52,882 bases of DNA from contig JAUWPV010000012.1 in assembly GCA_030611385.1 (NCBI GenBank), positions 1 to 52,882 on the forward strand. Direction: 5' to 3'. Position numbers and translations under genes: made by a program. Source of the DNA: Bacillota bacterium (GTDB taxonomy: Bacteria; Bacillota; Dethiobacteria; DTU022). Numbering within the stretch: the first letter of the stretch is position 1; each line of letters starts with the position of its first letter. Below are positions 44,419-52,135 of the stretch, piece by piece. The notes beneath the pieces were generated by a model, which worked only from the letters and a program-made list of their open reading frames with translations, was not told the origin of the DNA and did not search any database.

Positions 44419-46827
44419 ATGGCCTTGAAAGAAATCCGAAAGGCTGCTGTTCTCGGCGCCGGAGTAATGGGGGCTACAATCGCCGCCCATCTGGCGAATG
44501 TGGGCATCCCGGTATATCTGCTCGATATCGTCCCCCGTGAGCTGACTCCGGAAGAAGAAAAACAGGGGTTAACCCTGAAAAACCCGGAAGTCCGCAATCG
44601 TTTTTCAAACAAGGGAAAAGGTGACCTGCTTAAACAAAAACCAGCCCCCCTCTACCGCCAGTCAAACATCGATCTAATCACTGCCGGTAACTTCGAAGAC
44701 GACATGGCCAAGTTAAAAGATGTCGATTGGGTGATCGAAGTAATCGTCGAGAATATGGATATCAAGAAGAAAATTTTTAAACAGGTTGAGGCTAACTGGA
44801 CCGCAGGTACAATTGTCACCTCAAACACCTCCGGCCTCTCGATCAACGAAATGGTTACAGAAAATTCGCCGGAATTTCGCAAACATTTTCTGGGTACCCA
44901 CTTCTTCAACCCACCACGGTATATGAAACTTTTAGAGATTATTCCATGTAAAGACACCGCGGACGAGGTACTCAAATACATGCATCGTTTCTGCGAAAAG
45001 GTCCTCGGAAAAGGGGTCGTTTTCGCCAAGGATACCCCCAACTTTATTGCCAACCGCATCGGCACCTACGCTATGGTTTATACCATTAAACTGATGAAGC
45101 AGGAAAAAATGACCATAGAAGAGGTTGATACCATTACCGGTCCGCCGATGGGTCACCCGAAGAGCGCTTCTTTCCGCACTCTCGATATGGTCGGCCTCGA
45201 CACATTCTGCCACGTTGCCCGCACTGTCTATGACAAATCTAACGACCCGGCGGAAAAAGAGGTTTTTGACCTTCCCGAATTCCTGCAAAATATGATCGAT
45301 AACAAAATGCTCGGTGACAAGACCAGGCAGGGCTTCTATAAAAAGGTTAAGGGTGAGGGCGGTTCGGAGATAATGGCCCTCGATTATGAGAAAATGGAAT
45401 ATCGGCCCCGGGAAAAAGTCCGCTTTGATATTCTCGGCAAGACCAGGCATGCTGAGCTGATCGCAGGCTTCAAGATGCTGGTCGAAGCAGATGAAAAAGC
45501 CGGTAAGTTTGCCTGGGATCTGACCAAACACTTTCTTATCTACAGCGCAGCCCTGATTCCGGAAATCGCTGACGATATTGTCAATGTCGACCGGGCGATG
45601 CGCTGGGGCTTTAACTGGAAGCTCGGACCCTTTGAAAGCTGGGATGCCATCGGCGTTAAAGAGAGCGCTGAGCGGATGAAGAAAGAAGGCGAAAAAATTC
45701 CGGCCAACGTCGAAGAGATGCTGGCAGGAGGCTTTGAAAGCTTCTACAGGGAAGACGATAAAGGGGCACTCTCCTATTATGATTTTGCCTCAAAAAGCTA
45801 TAAGCCTGTGCCGGTCAGCCCTGAGATTATCAGTCTGCCTGCCCTTAAGAAGCAGGGCAAGCTGGTTAAAGGCAATGATGACGGCAGCCTGATTGATCTG
45901 GGCGACGGCGTCTGCTGTTTAGAGATGCACAGTATGCGCCAGGCGATTTCGCCAGCTTTTACCGATTTTATCTTCGAAGCGGTGGAAGAGGCTGAGAAAA
46001 ACTTTGTGGGCATGGTCATCGGAAACCAGGAAGGCAACTTCTGCGTTGGCGCAAACGTCGGCATGGTCATGATGGCAGCACAAGCCGGCGAATGGGAAAT
46101 GCTCGATGATGTCGTCAAGAAATTCCAGGATGCCTTGATGAAAGTAAAATATTCGCGCATTCCGGTAGTCGCCGCTCCCTTCCAGATGACTTTGGGCGGC
46201 GGTATGGAGATTATCCTCCACTGTGACCGCATTCATGCGGCTGCCGAAACCTACATGGGTCAGGTGGAAATGGGTGTCGGTTTAATACCCGGCGGAGGTG
46301 GCAACAAAGAACTGCTGATTCGTCATACTGAAGGGTTACGCGATGATACCAAAGTTGACATGTTGCCCTATGTCCAGAAAGCTTTCGAAGCAATTGCCAT
46401 GGCCACTGTAGCCACAAGTGCCCGTCATGCCCAGGAACTTGGTTTTATGAGGGCAACCGACAAAGTTACCGTCAACCAGGATTACCTGCTGCATAATGCC
46501 AAACAGACTGTGCTGGCCATGGTTTTAGAAGGTTACTCACCGCCGAAACAGAAGCCAATCAAAGTGCTCGGTGAGTACGGCCTGGCCACCTTCAAGGTTG
46601 GCGTCCAGAATATGCTCTGGGGCGGTTACATCAGTGAACACGACCAAAAAATCGCCGACGCGGTTGCTTATGTCCTCTGCGGCGGAAATATCAAAGCTGA
46701 TTGTCTTGTCAGTGAACAGTACCTGCTGGATATCGAAAGAGAAGCTTTCCTGAAGCTCTGCGGTGAGGAGAAAACCCAAGAACGGATCAGTCACCTGCTC
46801 ACTTCAGGTAAACCTTTAAGGAATTAA
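44419..46827 (+). CDS. fadN: 3-hydroxyacyl-CoA dehydrogenase/enoyl-CoA hydratase (FadN-like)
   Basis: This 802-residue fusion carries two beta-oxidation steps. The N-terminal NAD domain has the Rossmann motif GAGVMG (12-17), and NTSGLSINEM and GTHFFNPPRYMKLLEI belong to the dehydrogenase. The C-terminal part (about 500-690) is a crotonase-type hydratase with LGGGMEI and VEMGVGLIPGGGG, each carrying a catalytic-type Glu. This domain order is FadN, opposite to E. coli FadB. ATG 44419 has an excellent AAGGAGG site. Directly upstream of fadA. Confidence 0.93.
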   Translation: MALKEIRKAAVLGAGVMGATIAAHLANVGIPVYLLDIVPRELTPEEEKQGLTLKNPEVRNRFSNKGKGDLLKQKPAPLYRQSNIDLITAGNFEDDMAKLKDVDWVIEVIVENMDIKKKIFKQVEANWTAGTIVTSNTSGLSINEMVTENSPEFRKHFLGTHFFNPPRYMKLLEIIPCKDTADEVLKYMHRFCEKVLGKGVVFAKDTPNFIANRIGTYAMVYTIKLMKQEKMTIEEVDTITGPPMGHPKSASFRTLDMVGLDTFCHVARTVYDKSNDPAEKEVFDLPEFLQNMIDNKMLGDKTRQGFYKKVKGEGGSEIMALDYEKMEYRPREKVRFDILGKTRHAELIAGFKMLVEADEKAGKFAWDLTKHFLIYSAALIPEIADDIVNVDRAMRWGFNWKLGPFESWDAIGVKESAERMKKEGEKIPANVEEMLAGGFESFYREDDKGALSYYDFASKSYKPVPVSPEIISLPALKKQGKLVKGNDDGSLIDLGDGVCCLEMHSMRQAISPAFTDFIFEAVEEAEKNFVGMVIGNQEGNFCVGANVGMVMMAAQAGEWEMLDDVVKKFQDALMKVKYSRIPVVAAPFQMTLGGGMEIILHCDRIHAAAETYMGQVEMGVGLIPGGGGNKELLIRHTEGLRDDTKVDMLPYVQKAFEAIAMATVATSARHAQELGFMRATDKVTVNQDYLLHNAKQTVLAMVLEGYSPPKQKPIKVLGEYGLATFKVGVQNMLWGGYISEHDQKIADAVAYVLCGGNIKADCLVSEQYLLDIEREAFLKLCGEEKTQERISHLLTSGKPLRN

Positions 46828-46841
46828 AGGAGGTAACGAGA

Positions 46842-48017
46842 ATGAAAGAAGCTGTAATTGTTTCCAGTGTTCGAACAGCAATCGGCAGGGCGCCGCGAGG
46901 CAAACTGCGTTATACCCGTCCCGAATATATGGGCGCTGTAGCCGTTAAGGAAGCAGTCGCCAGGGCCAAGGGCCTGGCGACTGCTGAAATCGAAGATGTC
47001 ATCCTCGGCTGTTCATTCCCGGAAGCGGAACAGGGCATGAACCTGGGCAGGATTGTCGCCCTGCAGGCCGGATTTCCGGACAGCGTGCCGGGTCAGACTG
47101 TTAACCGCTTTTGCTCCTCAGGCCTGCAATCTATCGCTATGGCTGCCGAACGAATCATGTGCGGTTTCGCCGATGTGATTGTCGCCGGTGGTGTCGAAAG
47201 CATGAGCCTGGTACCAATGGGCGGTAATAAGCTTGCCCCCAGCCCCGTTCTGGCTGAACAGTACATCGAAACCTATACCCCGATGGGTACCACCGCGGAA
47301 AATGTGGCCAGGCGCTTTAACATCTCCCGCGAAGATCAGGATAAATTCGGTGTGGCCAGCCAGGAGAAGGCTGCCGCAGCTACCAGGGAAGGCCGTTTCA
47401 AAGGCGAGATTGTCCCGATGACAATTGTCACCCGCTCTGTCGGTTCTGACAATAAAGTCGTCGAAAGTGAGTTTATATTCGCGGTCGACGAGGGGATCCG
47501 GGCAACAACCCTCGAAGCCCTGTCCAAACTGCGCCCTGCTTTTAGTACCACCGGGAGTGTTACCGCCGGTAACTCCTCACAAACCTCCGACGGTGCCGCC
47601 GCCTCTGTAATTATGTCAGCTGAAAAAGCAGCTTCACTCGGCCTTAAACCGCTGGCAGTATTCCGCGGCTTTGGAATTGCCGGCTGCCCTCCTGACATCA
47701 TGGGTGTCGGTCCGGCATACGCTATCCCGAAGCTGATGCAGTTAACCGGTAAAAAGATCAGCGATATTGATCTGATCGAACTAAATGAAGCCTTTGCTTC
47801 TCAGGCACTTTATTGCATGCGCGAGCTGGGTATCAACCCGGACATCGTCAATGTAAACGGTGGAGCAATTGCTCTTGGTCACCCCCTGGGGTGCACCGGA
47901 GCCAAGCTTACCGCTACCCTGCTGCACGAAATGGCCAGGCGCGGTTCTCGTTTCGGTATAGTTTCAATGTGTATCGGAGGCGGCATGGGCGCCGCCGGCC
48001 TTTTCGAACGCGCCTAA
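46842..48017 (+). CDS. fadA: acetyl-CoA acyltransferase (thiolase)
   Basis: This 391-residue thiolase has the nucleophile C91 (NRFCSSGLQS), H347 (ALGHPLGCTG) and the second active-site C377 (SMCIGGGMG). It cleaves 3-ketoacyl-CoA in the last step of beta-oxidation. It starts 14 bases after fadN with AAAGGAGG. In Bacillus an acyl-CoA dehydrogenase (fadE) follows; it is absent here. Confidence 0.95.
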   Translation: MKEAVIVSSVRTAIGRAPRGKLRYTRPEYMGAVAVKEAVARAKGLATAEIEDVILGCSFPEAEQGMNLGRIVALQAGFPDSVPGQTVNRFCSSGLQSIAMAAERIMCGFADVIVAGGVESMSLVPMGGNKLAPSPVLAEQYIETYTPMGTTAENVARRFNISREDQDKFGVASQEKAAAATREGRFKGEIVPMTIVTRSVGSDNKVVESEFIFAVDEGIRATTLEALSKLRPAFSTTGSVTAGNSSQTSDGAAASVIMSAEKAASLGLKPLAVFRGFGIAGCPPDIMGVGPAYAIPKLMQLTGKKISDIDLIELNEAFASQALYCMRELGINPDIVNVNGGAIALGHPLGCTGAKLTATLLHEMARRGSRFGIVSMCIGGGMGAAGLFERA

Positions 48018-48062
48018 CAGCCTGACCGCTTATAGATAGTTATCAGTAACTTTTCAAGGGCT

Positions 48063-48117
48063 CTCTACTTAATCGACTAGTTTCTTTATGGTATGATCAA
48101 GTAGAGGGCTTCTTTTT
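48063..48117 (+). terminator. putative terminator after fadA
   Basis: CTCTACTT (48063-48070) pairs with AAGTAGAG (48099-48106) across a 28-base loop. GGCTTCTTTTT follows, with a T run to 48117. The loop is long, so efficiency is uncertain. Confidence 0.5.
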
Positions 48118-48177
48118 CGCTATCATTCAAGGAGTCATTAGTCAGGAGCCGGTAGCCGGAATAAAACTGTAAATCGA

Positions 48178-48205
48178 TTGAACATAGAGAACGTCCTGGT
48201 AATGT
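48178..48205 (+). promoter_or_regulatory. putative promoter of the M24 peptidase gene
   Basis: TTGAAC (48178-48183), 16 bases, and TAATGT (48200-48205) with a preceding TGG. Confidence 0.35.
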
Positions 48206-48263
48206 AAACCTCTAGCAAACATAAAGCGAGTAATCTAGAATTGAGTTGAAAGGAGGGAAAAGA

Positions 48264-49439
48264 TTGACGCCTTTTGATGAGTTGCAAAAACGGATTAAAA
48301 AACTGCAGGTGGCGATGCTGAGAGAAGAAATTGGTGGGGCGCTGCTGGTACAGCGGGCCGATCTCTTTTATTTCAGCGGGACAGGTCAGAATGCCCACCT
48401 TTATGTTCCTTCAGAGGGTGAACCGATTCTGATTGTGAAAAAATCTCTCGCCAGGGCTCGTGAGGAAAGCGCTCTGGAGAATATTATTCCTTTTGAAGGT
48501 TGGGATAAGCTGATCACTTTGATTGCTGAATCGATTCCACCCAATTCAAAAATCGGCCTCGAAACCGACATTTTACCGGCAAACCACTATTTCCGTTATC
48601 AAAAAATATTGGCTGGCTTTAAGATTATAGATATATCAACATTAATCCGTCGAATCAGATCGATTAAATCACCTTATGAAATCGGCCTTATGCAGGAAGC
48701 AGCGAAAATTGGCGAGGCAATTTTCAAGCATGCCCGTGAAATAATCAAGGCCGGATTAAGCGAAGTCCAGCTGGCCGGAAGTCTTGAGTTTCATGCCCGC
48801 ACTTTAGGTCACCAGGGAGCAGTCCGCATGCGCGGCTTTAATCAGGAACTTTATTTCGGTCATATCATGAGCGGCGCAAATGCTGCGACAATCAGTTTTT
48901 TTGACGGACCAACCGGAGGTTCCGGACTTAACCCTTCATACCCCCAGGGCGCCGGTACAACAGTGATCAAACGCAACGAGCCAATCCTTATCGATTTCGT
49001 CAGCGTACTGGGAGGTTACATGGTTGATCAGACCCGTATCTACTGCCTGGGAAAACCGTCCCTGCCCCTGAGGGAAGCATACCGTCTGGCAGTCCTTATT
49101 AAGGATACCCTGGCTAAAATGGGGAAACCAGGAGTGCCGGCAAGTTCTCTCTATGAAAAAGCAGACGAGATCGCACACAAAGCAGGTCTGGCCAATCACT
49201 TCATGGGCCACGTAGAAAAAGTCAGTTTCGTCGGTCACGGCGTCGGTTTAGAATTAGATGAACTACCGGTTATTGCCCGCGGACTAGATTTTCCACTCGA
49301 ACAAGGGATGGTTTTCGCCCTGGAACCAAAATTCATTTTTCCAGGAGAAGGTGCGGTTGGCATAGAAGATACCTTTATGGTTGACATTAACCGATTAAAG
49401 CAGTTAACAGTTTTTGATGATCAAATTCAGTTATTGTAA
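48264..49439 (+). CDS. M24-family Xaa-Pro aminopeptidase-like protein
   Basis: This 391-residue protein has an N-terminal creatinase-like domain (about 1-130) and a C-terminal pita-bread domain. Metal ligands are seen in IDFVSVLGGYMVDQTR (two Asp), GHGVGLELDE (His), EPKFIFPGEGAVGIEDT (two Glu). It probably removes an N-terminal residue before proline, but creatinase-like relatives differ. I chose TTG 48264, six bases after AAGGAGGG; the TTG at 48246 precedes that site. Confidence 0.9.
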   Translation: MTPFDELQKRIKKLQVAMLREEIGGALLVQRADLFYFSGTGQNAHLYVPSEGEPILIVKKSLARAREESALENIIPFEGWDKLITLIAESIPPNSKIGLETDILPANHYFRYQKILAGFKIIDISTLIRRIRSIKSPYEIGLMQEAAKIGEAIFKHAREIIKAGLSEVQLAGSLEFHARTLGHQGAVRMRGFNQELYFGHIMSGANAATISFFDGPTGGSGLNPSYPQGAGTTVIKRNEPILIDFVSVLGGYMVDQTRIYCLGKPSLPLREAYRLAVLIKDTLAKMGKPGVPASSLYEKADEIAHKAGLANHFMGHVEKVSFVGHGVGLELDELPVIARGLDFPLEQGMVFALEPKFIFPGEGAVGIEDTFMVDINRLKQLTVFDDQIQLL

Positions 49440-49456
49440 CAGAGAAACTGCTATAT

Positions 49457-49520
49457 AAAAAACAACACCCCCTGTATTCCGTTACCGCTGTCACGCACAG
49501 CAATAGCATACAGAGGGTGT
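49457..49520 (-). terminator. large structured terminator of the mini-lipoprotein transcript
   Basis: A 13-bp stem with one mismatch (49465-49477 with 49508-49520) encloses an inner GCTGT/ACAGC hairpin (49487-49501). On the minus strand it is followed by TGTTTTTTATATAG. The complexity exceeds a simple terminator and could be functional RNA structure. Confidence 0.7.
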
Positions 49521-49563
49521 GAATATCTCTTCTGACGGGTCGAACCGACCCGGGTTTAAACTA

Positions 49564-49644
49564 TCAGCCTCCTGTGGAACACCCGGCAAGCAGCAGCATT
49601 GTCATTAAAATCAGGGCTAAAAACACAAGGTTGACCCGACGCAT
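49564..49644 (-). CDS. 26-residue miniature lipoprotein
   Basis: This short reading frame has 26 codons plus stop. The peptide begins MRRVN, then a hydrophobic stretch of about 15 residues, then the lipobox LLAGC and the end STGG. If processed by signal peptidase II, the mature product is a lipidated pentapeptide Cys-Ser-Thr-Gly-Gly. ATG 49644 follows GGGGAGG seven bases away. A near-consensus promoter is 31 bases upstream and a strong terminator lies downstream, so this is a complete independent unit. I do not recognise a family. Possible roles are a peptide signal, a membrane-stress lipoprotein or a small RNA with a coding part. Confidence 0.72.
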   Translation of the reverse strand: MRRVNLVFLALILMTMLLLAGCSTGG

Positions 49645-49674
49645 CGAAGAACCTCCCCTTTTTATTATTTATTG

Positions 49675-49703
49675 ATTCTATTAATAGCATAATTGTTTGT
49701 AAA
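49675..49703 (-). promoter_or_regulatory. sigma-A promoter of the mini-lipoprotein gene
   Basis: On the minus strand TTTACA (49703-49698), exactly 17 bases, and TAGAAT (49680-49675). The start is near 49668. The transcript would be about 210 nt, ending at 49457. Confidence 0.75.
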
Positions 49704-49749
49704 TGGCAACCAAAGTAGAACAAACAACAGCACCCAGGCATTACGATCA

Positions 49750-50078
49750 ACTGTTTATGTTAACTAATAAATAAATTTAAATAAGTAGATGCCGTAAATA
49801 CAGCCTTTTTTATTAGCAAATACCTGTTCTACTAACAATATACACAGGGTTATCCACAGGCTAAAGCCTTTTTCCCTATTCTAAAAGTCTATTATCCACA
49901 AAATTTATAGTTTAGTGACCATAATGCTGCCTGAGATACTTATATAAAGGTGGCATACTAATTGATAAACCTAAACAAAGAGTATAAAAAAAGTTCCCTG
50001 AAAAAAAGGGATAATGAATTCCTTAGCGAATAAGTTTCTATTGAAATTACCTGTTTTTTAATTTAAGGAGGCATCAGC
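49750..50078. other. AT-rich gene-free stretch with two DnaA-box sequences
   Basis: No reading frame with a ribosome site was found here. It contains TTATCCACA at 49850-49858 and again at 49892-49900, same orientation, 42 bases apart. A near match (ATATACACA) lies just before the first. A weak promoter-like pair TTGATA-N15-TATAAA (49962-49988) may serve the ferredoxin gene. A short hairpin (TCCCT/AGGGA) follows near 49995-50011. Confidence 0.5.
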
Positions 50079-50264
50079 ATGGAGATTAAAATTAACGACG
50101 ATTGCAGCGCTTGTGGTATTTGTGAGGACACTTGCCCGGAGGTTTTCGAACTAGGAGATGAAAAAGCTGAGGTTAAAGTAACCCCCATACCCTCGGAGCA
50201 TCAAGAAAAAGTCCGCGAAGCAGCTGAAGAGTGCCCGACCGAGTCGATTGAAATTACCGAATAA
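50079..50264 (+). CDS. small single-cluster [4Fe-4S] ferredoxin
   Basis: This is a 61-residue acidic ferredoxin of the Thermotoga/Pyrococcus type. Likely ligands are C9, C12, C15 and C52 (in ECPTES), with C19 in the CP position unlikely to be a ligand. It is not a subunit of a larger complex, so it probably serves as the free electron carrier for Kor and Rnf. ATG follows AAGGAGGCATCAGC. It has its own terminator, hence a single-gene transcript. Confidence 0.92.
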   Translation: MEIKINDDCSACGICEDTCPEVFELGDEKAEVKVTPIPSEHQEKVREAAEECPTESIEITE

Positions 50265-50290
50265 GTTAAAATCTACAGTCAAATTACAAA

Positions 50291-50318
50291 AAGAGCCCGC
50301 CCTTGAGCGGGCTCTTTT
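50291..50318 (+). terminator. intrinsic terminator after the ferredoxin gene
   Basis: AAGAGCCCGC (50291-50300) pairs perfectly with GCGGGCTCTT (50307-50316) over a 6-base loop, followed by T residues. Confidence 0.92.
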
Positions 50319-50362
50319 ATCTTTATCGGTCAAGCGCCGGTTTAATTGAGGAATAAGCTGTT

Positions 50363-50375
50363 TAATCCGCAAAAG
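50363..50375 (+). repeat. third copy of the TAATCCGCA(G/A)AAG element
   Basis: This copy differs by one base from the pair upstream of tig. It lies 65 bases before the MurE-like start. Confidence 0.4.
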
Positions 50376-50439
50376 GAGTTCCCCTTCTACCTGAAGAATA
50401 ATACAACTATCATGAAACTTTCCGCAGGAGGCAGTTACG

Positions 50440-51978
50440 ATGGAGCAGGAACAACTGCTGCAAACCCTGGAAATTATTGAAAGTCGTCCCGGGATAATCA
50501 GACCGGTGAGCAGTCTGGCTTACCACTCCAGACGTGTTTTAGCCGGATCGCTCTTCGTCTGTATTAAGGGTTACAAAACAGACGGGCACCTTTTCCTCAG
50601 CCAGGCGGTAGAAAACGGCGCAGTTGCCGCCATTGTTGAAGTTTTTCAGAAAGGGATCGCCGTCCCGCAGTACCGGGTGGCTGACAGCCGCCAGGCCCTG
50701 GCCGCACTGGCCGATCAATTCTATGATCACCCGTCGCAAAGGCTTAATGTTACCGGAGTAACGGCAACAAACGGTAAAACAACCACCACTTACATGATTA
50801 ATACTATCCTGGAAGAACATGGTTTTAAAACCGGCCTGATCGGAACTGTAATCATCAAAACCGGTGATCTGGTTCGACCGGCAGAGCTGACCACACCTGA
50901 ATCGCTGGATCTACACCGCTATTTTCAAGAGATGGTTGAGCAGCAGGTAACTCATGCTGTTATGGAGGTCTCCTCTTCCGGATTGGAATTGAAGCGGGTC
51001 GGCTGTGTTGACTTCAATACCGTAGTTGTCAATAATATCAGCCGTGAGCATATTGATCTGCACGGTTCGTTTGAAGCATACTTCAAGGCAAAGGCCGGGC
51101 TGGTCCGTGATGCACGTGCGAGTCAGTGGGCCGTTTTTAACCTTGACTGCCCGCTAACAGCCTCGCTAATCAACGAAACCAGGGCTAATATCTTTACCTA
51201 CAGCCTAAAAAACGAAAAAGCCAGTTGCGTGGTGCGAAACCTAGACCTCAGCACCGGCCGGGCCCGTTTTACAGTCGAGCTCAAAAAAAAAGAACCTGCA
51301 GAATTATTCGCCAGCCAACCAGATTCATTCCTGATCGAATTATCGGTTCTCGGACTGCACAGTGTCTACAATGCGATGGCCGCGCTGCTAGTTGCCCTGC
51401 TTCATGGCATACCGGCACAGACAATTCAGAAAGCCCTGCGCGAATTTCGGGGGGTGGAAAGACGCTTTGAACTGATCTTCGAAGATGATTTTAAGATAAT
51501 TGACGACCACTTCGCCAACAGCGGAAACATTCATGTTACTCTGGAAACCCTGCAGATGATGGAATACAAAAGGCTGCACTTGATCTACGCGATCAGGGGC
51601 AGCCGTGGAGTTACCGTTAACAGCGAAAACGCAGAAGCCATTGCCTGCTGGGCACCCCGGCTGGGTCTTGGTAAAATTATTGCCACAACCAGCAGCGGAC
51701 AGATCAGCGAAAAAGATCTTGTTACTGCCAACGAGCGGCAGGTTTTTGAAATGGTCATGCGCAAATCCGGAATAGAAACAGAGATCTATGATCAACTGCC
51801 TGCAGCCATTGCCCGCGGGCTGGCTGAAACAGGACCCGGTGACGTGCTGCTACTGGCCGGGTGCCAAGGTATGGATTACGGAGCCGGTATCTGCCTTGAA
51901 CAGATCCACCAACAGCGGCCAGACCTGGCAAAAGAAAAAGTCTTTGCCGCCCTCAAAAACCGGATCGCCGGGATTTGA
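50440..51978 (+). CDS. divergent MurE-like Mur ligase
   Basis: This 512-residue three-domain Mur ligase has the P-loop region GVTATNGKTTTT at 106-117, TTPES (151-155), EVSSSGLEL (176-184) and REHIDLHGSFEAYFKAKA with the carbamylated-type Lys217. In the C-terminal domain the usual MurE motifs are lost: no DNPR for diaminopimelate, no DYAHTPD (DDHFANSGNIHVTLETL instead, 355-371) and GCQGMDY in place of GKGHE. It therefore probably uses a different amino acid or acceptor. It lies outside any cell-wall cluster. ATG follows AGGAGG. The family is confident; the reaction is not assigned. Confidence 0.8.
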   Translation: MEQEQLLQTLEIIESRPGIIRPVSSLAYHSRRVLAGSLFVCIKGYKTDGHLFLSQAVENGAVAAIVEVFQKGIAVPQYRVADSRQALAALADQFYDHPSQRLNVTGVTATNGKTTTTYMINTILEEHGFKTGLIGTVIIKTGDLVRPAELTTPESLDLHRYFQEMVEQQVTHAVMEVSSSGLELKRVGCVDFNTVVVNNISREHIDLHGSFEAYFKAKAGLVRDARASQWAVFNLDCPLTASLINETRANIFTYSLKNEKASCVVRNLDLSTGRARFTVELKKKEPAELFASQPDSFLIELSVLGLHSVYNAMAALLVALLHGIPAQTIQKALREFRGVERRFELIFEDDFKIIDDHFANSGNIHVTLETLQMMEYKRLHLIYAIRGSRGVTVNSENAEAIACWAPRLGLGKIIATTSSGQISEKDLVTANERQVFEMVMRKSGIETEIYDQLPAAIARGLAETGPGDVLLLAGCQGMDYGAGICLEQIHQQRPDLAKEKVFAALKNRIAGI

Positions 51979-52045
51979 CGCTATACTTCCTCAGAGCTGA
52001 CGCATGATTTTAAAGATCTATGATCGGCGAGGGTTTGCGCAGCCC

Positions 52046-52064
52046 GCGAAAAATATTTTTTCGC
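52046..52064. repeat. AT-rich palindrome downstream of the MurE-like gene
   Basis: GCGAAAAA (52046-52053) and TTTTTCGC (52057-52064) form an inverted repeat. It could serve as a terminator or mark the edge of an inserted segment carrying the DruA-like gene. Confidence 0.4.
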
Positions 52065-52135
52065 AAAAAGGGACTGAACAAAATTTAGCGGTTGTGAGAC
52101 AATAGTGTGGGCAACTATGAAAGTAGACCTGCACT

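Noticed and set aside
49556-49750. 64-codon minus-strand frame over the mini-lipoprotein
   Set aside because: It has no ribosome site, no recognisable features, and lies in another frame of the better-supported 26-codon gene.
49850-49900. Chromosomal replication origin
   Set aside because: Only two exact DnaA boxes and no dnaA-dnaN neighbours; kept as a DnaA-site observation only.
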